A DNA stretch of 64,000 bases from VRUE01 sp036379955 (GCA_036379955.1 DASVFR010000015.1:15172-79171); one strand, 5' to 3'; counted from the stretch's first letter, positions 33,105 to 42,555 are shown. Numbers and translations are program-made. Notes: generated from the sequence alone by a model not told the origin.

Positions 33105-34385
33105 CTATTCGAATTTCGCGACCAGCGAGTGCGCCGAGCTCATCGGCACCGTGCAGGTCAGGGCGTTCCCGGTGCAGGTGCCTGCGCCGGATACCCAGGT
33201 GACTTTGCTGGTGCCTTTGCCGAGCGCAACCGTTACTTCCGGGCTTTCGGCGGCGAAGAATTCAGCTTTTGCCGCCGTGCAGGTGTAGCCACAGTTGATG
33301 TTGGTCGGTTTCGTCTTGACGAAGCCCTGGCCGCCGCCTTCCTTGGTCAGCGTCAGGGTGTTCTTGGCGTTTTCGGCGTAGACCTCGTTGACCGCGGAGT
33401 CGGCGGCGATCGTGATCGTGCACGTTTCCGCTGTGACGCCGTTGCAGCTGGAGGCCGAGCCCGTGCCGCTGCTGAATTCCACGAAGTGGAAGTTCTTGGC
33501 CGGCTTGGCTTTGACCGTCAGCGAGCCTTCTTTGTAGAAGGCGGTGGAGGAGGTGCAGGCGTAGCCGCAGTTGACCCCTCCAGGCGAGCTGCCGAGAATC
33601 CCCAGGCCACCGCTCTTGGTGCCTTTGAGGTTCCAGACCTTGATGAAGCTGGCGCCTATTTCTTTGAGCGTCGCATTCGCCGTGATCGTGCATTGGCGCC
33701 CGTTGACGCCGCCGGTGTCGCACTTCTTCCAGCTCTTGAAGGCGTAGCCGGGGGCCGGGGAGGCGGTCAGGACGACTTTGCCTTCCGGCAGTGCGGCTTC
33801 ACAGGATTTGACCGCTTCGCCGCTACACGAAAGACCAGCTGGGTTGGAAACGACCGTTCCCGAACCCGATTCGATCGTCAGCTTGACGTTGGCCGGCGGG
33901 CCTTCTTCACAACCCGCTTCGCCTTCCCCTTCCTGAACGAAGCAAACGGTTATTTCAAGACCTTCGGAAGGCGCCGCTTCGTTGAGCATCTCGCAGTAGG
34001 GGCCACCAAAGAGTTCTTCACCTTCTGCATTGTAGGTGCCGCAGGGTTCGCTGGCTTCGCGAGCCCAATAGTCTTCGCCCTTGTTGATTTCCCAACTGCC
34101 GAATTCCGAGCCCGGAGCAGGGTAGGCGAAAAACGCCACGTGCGCGCTTGGGGCAGGGGTTTCATTTTTACACACACCCGTTTGGGGCCCTGGCGAGCTG
34201 TAGCTGCACGTGATCGGCGGTGTACCCGAGCCGGCAGGCGGTGTGCCTTTCTGCGGAACTGTCGTAACTTCGCCGCTGCCCGCACCCACGATGTTGACCA
34301 CGCCGGGCCCGGCTGCAAGCGCTTGAGCGGCGGAAACCAGCATCAGCGCCGCCGTTGCGGCAAGCAGGATTGTTAGTCGTCTCAC
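33105..34385 (-). CDS. Secreted InlB-like repeat protein
   Basis: A 426-residue protein starting with a signal peptide (VVRRLTILLAATAALMLVSA, likely cleaved near ALA). GTG start supported by AAGGAGAG seven bases upstream. The mature chain holds about four divergent InlB-B-type units, each with a GxGTVxSxPxGxxC opening, a second cysteine and a KSW or FxxF core (for example GYAFKSWKKCDTGG, then GVNCGYACTSSTAF and NINCGYTCTAAKAEF). Paired cysteines suggest disulfides in exported beta domains. Base composition is noticeably more AT-rich than the neighbours. Probably a cell-surface or adhesion protein; no anchor is visible. Confidence 0.78.
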   Translation of the reverse strand: MRRLTILLAATAALMLVSAAQALAAGPGVVNIVGAGSGEVTTVPQKGTPPAGSGTPPITCSYSSPGPQTGVCKNETPAPSAHVAFFAYPAPGSEFGSWEINKGEDYWAREASEPCGTYNAEGEELFGGPYCEMLNEAAPSEGLEITVCFVQEGEGEAGCEEGPPANVKLTIESGSGTVVSNPAGLSCSGEAVKSCEAALPEGKVVLTASPAPGYAFKSWKKCDTGGVNGRQCTITANATLKEIGASFIKVWNLKGTKSGGLGILGSSPGGVNCGYACTSSTAFYKEGSLTVKAKPAKNFHFVEFSSGTGSASSCNGVTAETCTITIAADSAVNEVYAENAKNTLTLTKEGGGQGFVKTKPTNINCGYTCTAAKAEFFAAESPEVTVALGKGTSKVTWVSGAGTCTGNALTCTVPMSSAHSLVAKFE

Positions 34386-34678
34386 TACGTCTCTCCTTAT
34401 TGCGTCGAGCCCCTGCCGGTCGCAATCGGCGGCTTGGCGACTCTGTTTCCCTGTCCGGGCTTTCCCGGAATTTGGATTCCCATGCCGGCCCCCAGCGGAG
34501 CTCGACTCCTCCAGAGTATCTTTTGTTCCCAAAAAATCAATACCCAGTTTTCATTAGATACCGAACAGATTCCTTAATGTAATGGGGAATGCGGCGGTCT
34601 GCGCCGCTGCGGACAACGGCACGTGCGGGGGCAGCGAGATGATGAGAGTGGGCCAGCGAGGCGCGACCCGCGGGCGAG
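34386..34678. other. Intergenic region with AT-rich promoter area
   Basis: A 293-base gap between two minus-strand secreted protein genes. The half near 34530-34580 is AT-rich, unusual for this window, and probably holds the promoter of the InlB-like gene. GGTAT (34562-34558) and GGGTAT (34545-34540) on the minus strand resemble a SigB-type promoter with a short spacer, but this is weak. No RNA gene or repeat was recognised. Confidence 0.35.
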
Positions 34679-35131
34679 CTACTTCTTGCTCGAGCCTTTG
34701 CCCCTGACCACGCGGAAGATCAGCTTCTTGTACTTCGTGCGCGGTTTGCCGGCGTCGGGCGTGAACGTGAACTTGACTTTGACCCGCAGCTGCTGGCCTT
34801 TGGCTTCGTTGAGTTCTTCGAGGCCTTTTTTCGTCAGTTTGAGCGTCAGCGTGAACGAGCCCGCCGCTTTGCCTTTGGCCGTGGCGGTCTGCATCGATTT
34901 GCCGGTGGCGACGAAGACGCCGCCGCTGGAGACCTTGACCCGGATCGTCACGACCCCGGTCGCCGGGTGCTTGACCTTGCCGAGATTGAACTTGTTGGAC
35001 GGTTCGTTCTGGCAGTAGGGAGGGGTGCCGGTCTGCCCGGGTGGGCACGTTTCGGCGAAGGAGGAGGCGGGAAGCGACAGCGCGACGACAGCGAGCGCCC
35101 CGACGAGCGGAAGAAGCAGCCTGTTCCTCAT
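34679..35131 (-). CDS. Small secreted protein with CPPGQTG motif
   Basis: A 150-residue protein with a signal peptide (MRNRLLLPLVGALAVVALSL, cleavage after SFA) and a mature part opening with CPPGQTGTPPYC. It then has a beta-rich domain (VTIRVKVSSGGVFVATGKSM, FTLTLKLTKKGLEELNEAKG, LRVKVKFTFTPDAGKP) like domains at the end of InlB-type proteins here (see 62763-64000). Lys-rich end. The ATG overlaps the upstream gene's stop as ATGA; it is the last gene of a three-gene operon of exported proteins. Confidence 0.75.
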   Translation of the reverse strand: MRNRLLLPLVGALAVVALSLPASSFAETCPPGQTGTPPYCQNEPSNKFNLGKVKHPATGVVTIRVKVSSGGVFVATGKSMQTATAKGKAAGSFTLTLKLTKKGLEELNEAKGQQLRVKVKFTFTPDAGKPRTKYKKLIFRVVRGKGSSKK

Positions 35132-36579
35132 TGCGAACCTCCCTTTCCGGCCGCCAGACTAGCAGGAAGGCTGGCCTCGCCCCCTTGCCTCGCCCTGATC
35201 TGGAAGTGGCCCGCAGCCGCGATGCGGACGACGAAGACGCGACTCGCTCCGGCGACGGCGTGGGTGAGCGGCGCCCAGCCGCCCGAGCGCCGGGGGCGCT
35301 CCAGCGCCACCGGCCCCGTTGCCGGCGCCCTGCCCCAGAGCAGCGCCCTGCCGTCGGCTTCGCGGCGGGCGACGAACGGGAAGCGGAACTCCGCGTAGGC
35401 GGGCTTGGCGGCGCCGTCGCGGAAAAGCAGGCCGCTTTGCTGGGTCGCGGCAAAGCCTTCGGAGCCGGGCGCCTGGTCGCGCAGGAACCACCAGATCGCG
35501 ACGCTTACCCGCTGCCGCCAGAGCTCGTACAGCGCTTCGCCGAGAAAGCGGGCCTGGCGATGCACCGGCACCCCGCGCGGATCGGGCGGGCTCGAGTCCC
35601 ACCAGAGCTCGGTCGCCCAGAACGGCTTCGGCGACGCCGGCAGCGCTCGGTGGGTGGCGACCGCGCGACGCACGATCGCGCGCAGGCGGCCGATGTCGGG
35701 GACCGAGACGTCGAGCGGGCTGAGCGCGCCGCGGCGCGGCCCCCAGACGTCGATCGGATTGTGCGCGGCGACGTCGAAACGGGCCGGGTCGGGGCAGGGC
35801 AGCGGGCGCAGGCGCGCTCCCCGCAGGCAGAGCAGCGAACGCCAGAACCAGACCGGGGGCACGCGAGCGCCGCCGATCACCGCATCGCCATAGGGAGCCA
35901 GGCCGCCGACGAGGACTCGGGCGCCGGAATTAACGCCGTGGATCGCGGCGTAGGCGGCGTTCAGCATCTGCCGGTAGTGGGCGGGCGCGACCAGCCTCCC
36001 GTTCTCCCAGAGCGGATTGAGGTGCTGCGAGAGGTTTTGCTCGGCCCAGATCTGAAACCAGCGCACCTGCGGTAGCGGCCCGGCGCCGGAGTCGCCGGAG
36101 TCGGGGAAGGCGCCGTCGTAGCGGCTCGCCAGCGCGGCGGCGAATTCGCCGAGCGCGCGGGCGCTCGGCTTCCAGGTACCGGGCGGCGCGACGTCCGCGC
36201 TTGGCCGGCCCGGGCCCTCGGCCCAGGGGGGGGCGACCTGGACGTCGAGCACGGGGGTGAGCCCCTGGGCGACGGCGCTGCGCACGGCGGCGTCGAGCGC
36301 CGCCCAGTCGTAGGCGGGATCGGCGGCGTCGGCGGCGTCGAAGCCGGGGGAGGGCGCCCGCGGCGCGATCGCCGACCAGTCGACGCCGAGCAGGACAAGT
36401 TCGGCGCCGGCGTCCCGGGCGCGGCCCAGCCATTCTTCCCGCACGGCCGCGTTGCCGTTCGTGAACGTGGCGTCGGCGAGACCCAGCTGCAGACCGCGCG
36501 TCGCCGCACTCGCTTTGACAGCAGCGACGGTGGCGAGTGCCAGCGCCGCGAGCGCCAGGACGGTCGCGGTCCGCTTCAC
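35128..36579 (-). CDS. Secreted TIM-barrel glycoside hydrolase-like protein
   Basis: A 483-residue protein with signal peptide (MKRTATVLALAALALATVAA). Clan GH-A-like barrel: acid/base candidate in WFQIWAEQNLSQHLNP (WAEQN instead of the usual WNEPN), nucleophile candidate in FWATELWWDSSPPD, and IWWFLRD near the barrel end. The last 80 residues form a separate beta domain. The deviating acid/base motif leaves activity uncertain. Overlaps both neighbours by 4 bases, so it is the middle gene of an operon. Confidence 0.75.
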   Translation of the reverse strand: MKRTATVLALAALALATVAAVKASAATRGLQLGLADATFTNGNAAVREEWLGRARDAGAELVLLGVDWSAIAPRAPSPGFDAADAADPAYDWAALDAAVRSAVAQGLTPVLDVQVAPPWAEGPGRPSADVAPPGTWKPSARALGEFAAALASRYDGAFPDSGDSGAGPLPQVRWFQIWAEQNLSQHLNPLWENGRLVAPAHYRQMLNAAYAAIHGVNSGARVLVGGLAPYGDAVIGGARVPPVWFWRSLLCLRGARLRPLPCPDPARFDVAAHNPIDVWGPRRGALSPLDVSVPDIGRLRAIVRRAVATHRALPASPKPFWATELWWDSSPPDPRGVPVHRQARFLGEALYELWRQRVSVAIWWFLRDQAPGSEGFAATQQSGLLFRDGAAKPAYAEFRFPFVARREADGRALLWGRAPATGPVALERPRRSGGWAPLTHAVAGASRVFVVRIAAAGHFQIRARQGGEASLPASLAAGKGGSQ

Positions 36580-37004
36580 CGGGTCGCGAGCCCACGCCGC
36601 CGCGCGATGGCGTAGACGAGGGCCGCGGCGGCGATCGCCAGGAGCAGGAGCTGGAAGCCGTCGCCGAGCCCGGAATCGCCGGACGGCCGGCCGGGCGCCC
36701 CCGGCGCCGCCGGGCTGCCGGCGCCGCGTTCTGTGGTCTGCGCCACCGCGGTCGCCAGCGCGGCGCCGTTTGCACCGCCTTGGCGCAGGGCGCGCGCGGC
36801 CGCCTCACTTAGCGCCCCCGCCCGCACGGCGTCGCCGGGGTCCTTGGTCGGATCGGGCACACGGGGACCGGTGGAGCCGGGAATCGTTTGCGAATACTGG
36901 TCCGACTCGGAGTTGCCTGGAGGCACGATCGCGTGCACCGCGGCACCGGCCGGCACCGGCATCGCCAGCGCGATCGCCAGCGTCAGTGTCGCGATCTTCG
37001 CCAT
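36576..37004 (-). CDS. Exported protein with C-terminal membrane anchor
   Basis: A 142-residue protein with a signal peptide (MAKIATLTLAIALAMPVPAG, cleavage after GAA), a short exported region containing VPPGNSESDQYSQTIPG, a Gly/Pro-rich linker, and one membrane segment near the end (LLLLAIAAAALVYAIA) followed by ARRRGLATR, so the tail is cytoplasmic. The PPGNSxxxQY motif is, from memory, frequent in Solirubrobacterales. It is the first gene of the operon continuing through the hydrolase and the CPPGQTG protein. Function unknown. Confidence 0.75.
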   Translation of the reverse strand: MAKIATLTLAIALAMPVPAGAAVHAIVPPGNSESDQYSQTIPGSTGPRVPDPTKDPGDAVRAGALSEAAARALRQGGANGAALATAVAQTTERGAGSPAAPGAPGRPSGDSGLGDGFQLLLLAIAAAALVYAIARRRGLATR

Positions 37005-37092
37005 CGCCTCGAATCAGTGAACACGCCGCGGGCGCCGTCGTACCTGCGCCCCCAGCCTCCAGCGCACACTGTAGCGCCCGTCACTCAGTAGT

Positions 37093-39126
37093 TTGGGCGT
37101 CGAGTTGAGGCCGGAAACACTCGATCACCCGGGGGAAGCGGTGCGAGCGAGCCAGCGCGGCAGCCGCTCGGAGCCATTGCGGTTCGACTGGGCGGGAGCG
37201 GCGACCTGGCTGCTGGCGGCGCTCCTGGTCCTCTATCTGGCCCTCGAGAACGGCGGCTACGACCCGATCCCCCGCGGCCAAGTCGGGATCGCGGTCTGGT
37301 GGCTGCTCTTGCTCGGGGTCGCGGTCGAGGCGCTGCCCGTGCCGGGCCGCACGAAGGCGAGCCTCGCGACGCTCGGGCTGCTCGGCGGCTTCGCAATCTG
37401 GACCGCGCTCTCGATGGGCTGGACACAGAGCGAGGAACGCACGGCAACCGAGATGGCCCGGGTCGCCACCTACCTTGGCGTCTTCGCCCTCGGCATCTGC
37501 CTGGTAACGCGACGGCGGGCCGGCGCACGACAGGTGCTGCACGGGGTGACCTTCGGCCTCGGCCTGGTCGCGGCCCTGGCCGTCCTCTCGCGCCTGCACA
37601 TGGACTGGTTTCCGCCGAACGAACTGGGCAAGGTCCTGCCCGGGATCGAGATCGAGCGGCGACTCGGCTACCCGCTTGGCTACTCGAGCGCGATGGGGGC
37701 TCTGGCGGGGATGACGCTGCCGCTGCTGCTCGGGTCGACGGCGACGGCGCGGACGACCGCCGCCCAGGCGCTGGCAGCGGCCGCGATCCCGGTCACCGGC
37801 CTCACCCTCTACCTCGCCACCTCCGGCACCGGCGCGGCGGTCGCGGCGGTCGCGGTCGCTGCCTTCTTCCTCCTCTCCCCCGACCGGGCCCCGAAGCTGC
37901 TCACGCTCGCCGCCGGCACCGCCGGCGGCGCCGTGCTGGCGCTCGCGGTCTCCGAGCGCGACGCGCTGGCCCGCGGCCTGCCCACGCCCGCGGCCGAGCA
38001 GCAGGGCACGGAGATGATCTGGATCGTCCTCGCCGTCTGCGCCGCAGTCGCGCTGCTGCAGGTCGGGATCGGCCTCGCCGTGCGCCGGCTCGACCGGCCA
38101 AGCTTCCTGGGGATCGGCCGTCGCGAGGCGCTGATCGCGACCGCGGTGGCGCTCGTCTTCGCGATCCCGGTCTCGCTCGCAGCCGGGCTGCCGCACCAGG
38201 TCTCCCACCGCTGGGACGTGTTCAAGAGTCGCGGCAGCGGGCCAGGCGACGAACCGAGCGGGCCCTCCTCGATCCTCGACTTCCACGGCAGCGGCCGCTA
38301 CCAGTTCTGGGAGTCGGCGATAGACGCGAGCGAGACGGCGACCCTCAAGGGGATCGGGCCCGGCACCTTCGAGCTCTGGTGGGCACGGCACGCCACCTAC
38401 AACGGCTACGTCCGCAACGCGCACTCGCTGTACCTCGAGAACCTGGCCGAGCTGGGGGTCGTCGGCCTGCTGCTGATCGGCGGCTTCGTCTTCAGCGTGC
38501 TCGGGATCGGTGCCGTGCGAGCGATGCGGGCACCGCCCGAGCGGCGGATGGCGCTCGCCACCGCAACGGCCGGCGCGGCCGGCTTCGCGATGGCCGCCGC
38601 CCTCGACTGGGTCTGGCAGCTGGGGGCGCTGGCGGCCGCCTTCATGTTGCTCGCCGCGGTCGCGGTCAGCGGCTGGTCGGTGAACCAGACCTCGCGCCGG
38701 CGGCGGCGGCGCTCGGGCCGGCGCAAACGCAACGGGGTCCAGCGTGCGGCCACGGCCGCCATCGCGGCGCTCGCCATGATCGCGATCTGGTTCCCGCTGA
38801 GCGGCGCCACGCACCTGCGCCAGAGCCAGGTCGACGCCTCCCACGGCGATCTCGCCAGTGCCCTCGCCGAGGCCGAAGACGCGGCCGACGCCCAGCCCTA
38901 CGCGTCCGCCCTCCTGCTCCAGCAGGCGCTCGTGCTCGAGCGGCAGGGGAAGCTCCCGGCCGCCGCCGCGGCCGCGGCGGCGGCGACCCGCAAGACGGAC
39001 GACGACTGGCGCAACTGGTTCGTCCTCGCCCGCATCCAGGCGGAGCGCGGCAAGGTCGCCGCGGCGCTCCGCGCCTACCGCAGGGCCCATCGCCTCAACC
39101 CGACCTACGGGCTGCTCAAAGCCTGA
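37093..39126 (+). CDS. O-antigen ligase/polymerase-like membrane protein with C-terminal TPR-like region
   Basis: A 677-residue protein with about 12 predicted membrane segments in residues 30-545 and a large loop containing GSGRYQFWESAIDA, GIGPGTFELWW and RNAHSLYLENLAELGVVG, the features of the WaaL/Wzy O-antigen ligase family. The C-terminal 110 residues are helical repeats (LASALAEAEDAADAQPYASA to AALRAYRRAHRLNPTYG) of TPR type. It probably joins or polymerises lipid-linked glycans on the outer face. TTG start; GTG at 37141 is an alternative. It is the first gene of the surface-glycan cluster. Confidence 0.85.
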   Translation: MGVELRPETLDHPGEAVRASQRGSRSEPLRFDWAGAATWLLAALLVLYLALENGGYDPIPRGQVGIAVWWLLLLGVAVEALPVPGRTKASLATLGLLGGFAIWTALSMGWTQSEERTATEMARVATYLGVFALGICLVTRRRAGARQVLHGVTFGLGLVAALAVLSRLHMDWFPPNELGKVLPGIEIERRLGYPLGYSSAMGALAGMTLPLLLGSTATARTTAAQALAAAAIPVTGLTLYLATSGTGAAVAAVAVAAFFLLSPDRAPKLLTLAAGTAGGAVLALAVSERDALARGLPTPAAEQQGTEMIWIVLAVCAAVALLQVGIGLAVRRLDRPSFLGIGRREALIATAVALVFAIPVSLAAGLPHQVSHRWDVFKSRGSGPGDEPSGPSSILDFHGSGRYQFWESAIDASETATLKGIGPGTFELWWARHATYNGYVRNAHSLYLENLAELGVVGLLLIGGFVFSVLGIGAVRAMRAPPERRMALATATAGAAGFAMAAALDWVWQLGALAAAFMLLAAVAVSGWSVNQTSRRRRRRSGRRKRNGVQRAATAAIAALAMIAIWFPLSGATHLRQSQVDASHGDLASALAEAEDAADAQPYASALLLQQALVLERQGKLPAAAAAAAAATRKTDDDWRNWFVLARIQAERGKVAAALRAYRRAHRLNPTYGLLKA

Positions 39127-39129
39127 TCG

Positions 39130-40095
39130 ATGCGCGCGGAGCTCGCAGCGAGGATGGGGCAACTGCGCAGGGAGCTGTTCCTCGAGCGCAACCGCGATCC
39201 GGCGCGCGCCGCGCTCGTGCTCGGCAGCGGTCGCAGCGGCACGACCTGGCTGGCCGAAGCGCTCGCCCGCCAGCACGGCAGCCGTCTCGTCTTCGAGCCG
39301 TTCCACCCGGTCCTCGGCTGCTTCGCGGGCGAAGCGCGCCTCTTCGCCGACCCGGCTGAGAGCGAAGCGGCGCTGGCGGAAGCGGCGCGGCGCGTTCTCT
39401 CGGGCCGGGTCCGCGGCCCCTACATCGACCAAGTGCTCCTCGCGCGGCTTCCCCGCGGCCGGGTGGTCAAGGACGTCCACGCCGCCAACCTGCTGCCCTG
39501 GGTGCGCGCCCGCCAGCCCGCGGCCCCGATCGTCTTCGTCGTCCGTCACCCGATCGCAACCTCGCTCTCGCGACTGCGCTCGGACGCCTTCTACGGCCTC
39601 GGCGACTACGTGGCGACGCGGGCCGGGCGGGCGGACGCCGTGCGCTCCCCGGTCGCCGCCTGGCTGCCGCTCTACGACCGCTGGCGCCAGCATGCCGAGC
39701 CGCTGGTCCGGCTGGTCGCCGAGTGGTGCCTGGAAAACGCTTACCCGCTCAGCCGCGAGGACGACCCGGGCGTCGCGCTCGTCTTCTACGAGAGCGCCGT
39801 GCTCGACCCGGAACCCGAGCTCGCCCGCCTCGGCGAGCACTGCGCCGGCGCCCTCGGCCCCGTGCGGCGGGCACCGCGGGGCGACGCCGTGCGCAGGCCG
39901 TCGGCGACCGACTGGCGGGGGACGGCGGCCGAGGCCGTGCGCGCCGGTAGCTGGGAGCGGACGCTCGGGCGCTGGTGCGAGGAGGTCGACGCGGCGCTGA
40001 TCGACGAGTGCCTCACGGTTCTCGCCGAGTTCGGCCTAGACCGCCTCTACGGCCCAGGCCCGCTGCCGCTTGCAATCGCGGGACCCGGCTCCTAG
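39130..40095 (+). CDS. Sulfotransferase
   Basis: A 321-residue PAPS-dependent sulfotransferase. The 5'-phosphosulfate loop is LGSGRSGTTWLAEALARQ near residue 32, and the 3'-phosphate motif is VFVVRHPIATSLSRL near 140. ATG start 4 bases after the ligase-like gene, so co-transcribed. It is one of three different sulfotransferases in the cluster; the acceptor is probably a sugar of the surface glycan. Confidence 0.88.
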   Translation: MRAELAARMGQLRRELFLERNRDPARAALVLGSGRSGTTWLAEALARQHGSRLVFEPFHPVLGCFAGEARLFADPAESEAALAEAARRVLSGRVRGPYIDQVLLARLPRGRVVKDVHAANLLPWVRARQPAAPIVFVVRHPIATSLSRLRSDAFYGLGDYVATRAGRADAVRSPVAAWLPLYDRWRQHAEPLVRLVAEWCLENAYPLSREDDPGVALVFYESAVLDPEPELARLGEHCAGALGPVRRAPRGDAVRRPSATDWRGTAAEAVRAGSWERTLGRWCEEVDAALIDECLTVLAEFGLDRLYGPGPLPLAIAGPGS

Positions 40096-40108
40096 CGGCG
40101 CCGATTGC

Positions 40109-40714
40109 TCAGGCACGGCGCCGCAAAGCGACGAGCTCGCCGATGGCGTCGGCCGGCTCGTAGGCGCCGCTCGCGCGCAGCTCCTCGATCAGCTTCGCCG
40201 GCCCGCCCTCCGGGTCGCGGGCATCGTGGAAGGCGACGACTCCGCCCGGCTGCAGGAAGGGCTCGAAGGCGCCGAAGTCGCGCCGCACGCCCTCCTCGCT
40301 GTGATCGCCGTCGATCCAGAGCAGGCCGATCGGCAGCGTCCACCCCTTGCAGACGACCTCGGCGCTGAGGTTGACGAGGCGGACCCTCTCGACCACGCCG
40401 ACGCGCAGCAGGTTCTCGAAGAAGGCGCGGCGGTCCGGCGGTCCAAACGAGCCACCCAGGACCCCTTCGAAGCTCTCGTGCGGCTCGATCGCGTAGACCC
40501 GAGCCCCGTCGGCGCCGATCGCGAGGGCGCAGGTCGAGCGGCCGCGGTAGCTGCCGACCTCGACGATGCAGGCCCGCGCGGGAACGTCGGCGGCCAGCTC
40601 GATCAGCTTCGATGCCTCGGCGTCGCTGACCATCCCCTCGACCGACAGCGCTCGCCGTATCCGTCGCGGCTTGGTGAGGAGCCTGAGGCGCCTGCGCAGT
40701 CCTCCTCCACTCAT
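40109..40714 (-). CDS. Class I SAM-dependent methyltransferase
   Basis: A 201-residue methyltransferase of the methyltransferase-24 type. The SAM-binding motif is CIVEVGSYRGRSTCALA near residue 50, followed by VYAIEPHESFEG and LLWIDGDHSEEGVRRDF. Enzymes of this type often modify sugars in glycan clusters. The ATG overlaps the stop of the upstream sulfotransferase as ATGA; it is the last gene of a three-gene minus-strand unit. Confidence 0.85.
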   Translation of the reverse strand: MSGGGLRRRLRLLTKPRRIRRALSVEGMVSDAEASKLIELAADVPARACIVEVGSYRGRSTCALAIGADGARVYAIEPHESFEGVLGGSFGPPDRRAFFENLLRVGVVERVRLVNLSAEVVCKGWTLPIGLLWIDGDHSEEGVRRDFGAFEPFLQPGGVVAFHDARDPEGGPAKLIEELRASGAYEPADAIGELVALRRRA

Positions 40715-41457
40715 CGGTCGGTCCCATCATAGGTGGCACCGAGACCCTCGCGGACCCGCTCGATCATCGCGTACTCGGGCGCCAGCCGCTCGCGCAGCAG
40801 CTCGCGCTCGTCCTCGGCAAGCTCGACCTTCTCGCCGAAGCTGCGCTCGCGCATCTCCACCAGGTCGAGCCGCAGCTCCGCGGCGACCCGCGCCAGGTCG
40901 GCGGGATAGGTCTCGGTGAAGCACGTCGCCGAGCAGGCGAGCGCGTTCGCTGCCGCCTCGCCGGGGTCGAGGCGAGCCGAGAACATGTGCAGTTGCGCGA
41001 AGAGGTGCTCGGCCGGCACCCGCTCGAGGAAGTCGCGGAGGGTGGGTTGGGCCCGGCGGCGGAGCGAGAGGCGCCGGTCGAGGAAGGAGCTCTCGGCGAC
41101 CACCTCGTCGATGAACGGCTCCTCCTCCCTCGCGCCGGGGTTGCGGCGCGCCCAGAGCAGGTACCGGTAGTAGGAGAGAACGCGAGCGGCGGGGTCGCGC
41201 AGGATCGCGATCGTGTACGTATCGGGCGGCAGCGTAAGGGCGTGGGCGGGCTGGTGGGAGTTGGCGTAGAAGTAATCGCCGGCTTCGATCAGACTGGGGT
41301 TGCCGCGGACGAAGCGCAGCCCGTTGCCCTCGGCCTCCTGGCGATCCGCCATCGCCCGCAGGTCGAGGCCCCCAAGCGCCCAGAACGCGGCGTTGAGGCT
41401 CGTCCCGGCCGTCTTGCGGACGTGGAAGTGGTAGACGCGACGGTAGGCGGGGTTCAC
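40711..41457 (-). CDS. Sulfotransferase (Sulfotransfer_2-like)
   Basis: A 248-residue sulfotransferase of a different family from its neighbours: it begins VYHFHVRKTAGTSLNAAF, with the phosphosulfate loop RKTAGTS, and has the 3'-phosphate stretch ILRDPAARVLSYYRYL. This resembles carbohydrate sulfotransferases acting on glycosaminoglycan-like chains. The GTG start overlaps the upstream GT4 stop as GTGA and its own stop overlaps the methyltransferase start. Confidence 0.82.
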   Translation of the reverse strand: MNPAYRRVYHFHVRKTAGTSLNAAFWALGGLDLRAMADRQEAEGNGLRFVRGNPSLIEAGDYFYANSHQPAHALTLPPDTYTIAILRDPAARVLSYYRYLLWARRNPGAREEEPFIDEVVAESSFLDRRLSLRRRAQPTLRDFLERVPAEHLFAQLHMFSARLDPGEAAANALACSATCFTETYPADLARVAAELRLDLVEMRERSFGEKVELAEDERELLRERLAPEYAMIERVREGLGATYDGTDR

Positions 41458-42548
41458 GATTCGCCCCGGATGATCGTGGCAATCGTCGGCAGCCAGCGCT
41501 GGGGCGAGAAGTCGGCCTCGATCCGCCGCCGCCCCGCAGCGCCGAGCTCGCCGCGCAGCCCGGCGTCGGCGGCCAGCGCCTCGAGCGCCTCGAGCCACTG
41601 GTCCTCGCCCGCGATCGCATAGCCGGCGCCGGCGACCGCCGCCGCCGAGATCCCGACGTCGTCGACCACGGCGGGAATTCCGGCGGCCATGTACTGCAGC
41701 GCCTTGTAAGCGCACTTTCCGCGCGTCCAGGGCGTGTCGGGAAGCGGCATCAGGCCGACGTCGATCTCGGCCAGGGCCTGGCGCTCGGCCGCCGGGCTCC
41801 AGGCGCGCTCCTCGATCCGCACACCGGCGAGGGGCGGCGCCGATCCGCCGACCAGGAGGAGGCGCACCGGACGATCGGACGCCTTCCCGAACCGCTCGAG
41901 CACCCCCGCAACGCGACCCAGATAGGGCGCCGTGGTCGGCGAGCCGATCCAGCCAAGCGTCACCTCCTCGCCCTGCTCGTGCCGGCGAACGGCGTACGCC
42001 TCGGGATCGACCAGCGAGGGGACGACCGTGACCGGCCCGTGCGGCGCGAGGTGCTCGGCGAGGATCTCGTTGCCGGCGATCGTCCGCTCGGCCCGCTCGG
42101 CCAGCCAGCGCACCCGACGAGCGGCGCCCTTGAGCGAGCTCAGCCGGTGCCCCCCGGTCTGCGCGCCGCTGAGCCAGATCGCGTCGTCGACGTCGTAGAT
42201 CAGCCGGCGGCCGCGCGTCGCGGCCCGCTCCAGCGCCAGCGACGGGGTCAGGTCTACGCCGCGCTGGACGACGACGGTCGAGGCGTCCCCGGCGGCACGC
42301 AGCTCCCGCTTCAGGCGTCGCCGCGAGGAGGCGAGGACCCGTGCCTTGGCGAGCGCCCCGGCGGTGCGGAATCGCCGCGTCGCCTCCGCGGAGAAGAGCG
42401 GCAGCAGCTCGAGCTCGACGCCGTGGGCGGCGAGGCCGCGACCGGGCAGCTCCAGCCGCACGCGGAACGCCGCGTCAGCCATTCCCTGACACGAGGTGCC
42501 GAGGACGCGCGTACCGTGACCGGCATCGGTGGCCCGCGTGTTAGACAT
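41454..42548 (-). CDS. Glycosyltransferase family 4
   Basis: A 364-residue GT-B fold transferase. Features: CQGMADAAFRVRLELPGRGL at the N-terminus, LIYDVDDAIW, VTLGWIGSPTTAPYL and the donor-binding CAYKALQYMAAGIPAVVDDVG near residue 290. Start ATG at 42548 is the only conventional one before the conserved part. It is 7 bases from the start of the divergent GT4, so the two share a very short or overlapping promoter region. First gene of a GT4-sulfotransferase-methyltransferase unit. Confidence 0.85.
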   Translation of the reverse strand: MSNTRATDAGHGTRVLGTSCQGMADAAFRVRLELPGRGLAAHGVELELLPLFSAEATRRFRTAGALAKARVLASSRRRLKRELRAAGDASTVVVQRGVDLTPSLALERAATRGRRLIYDVDDAIWLSGAQTGGHRLSSLKGAARRVRWLAERAERTIAGNEILAEHLAPHGPVTVVPSLVDPEAYAVRRHEQGEEVTLGWIGSPTTAPYLGRVAGVLERFGKASDRPVRLLLVGGSAPPLAGVRIEERAWSPAAERQALAEIDVGLMPLPDTPWTRGKCAYKALQYMAAGIPAVVDDVGISAAAVAGAGYAIAGEDQWLEALEALAADAGLRGELGAAGRRRIEADFSPQRWLPTIATIIRGES

Positions 42549-42555
42549 CCGCTCT

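Noticed and set aside
37081..39840. A long open frame (over 900 codons) on the minus strand, antisense to the ligase-like and sulfotransferase genes.
   Set aside because: It has only Arg/Asp/Glu/Gly-rich low-complexity sequence, no motif or membrane pattern, and mirrors the GC-biased third positions of the genes on the plus strand.
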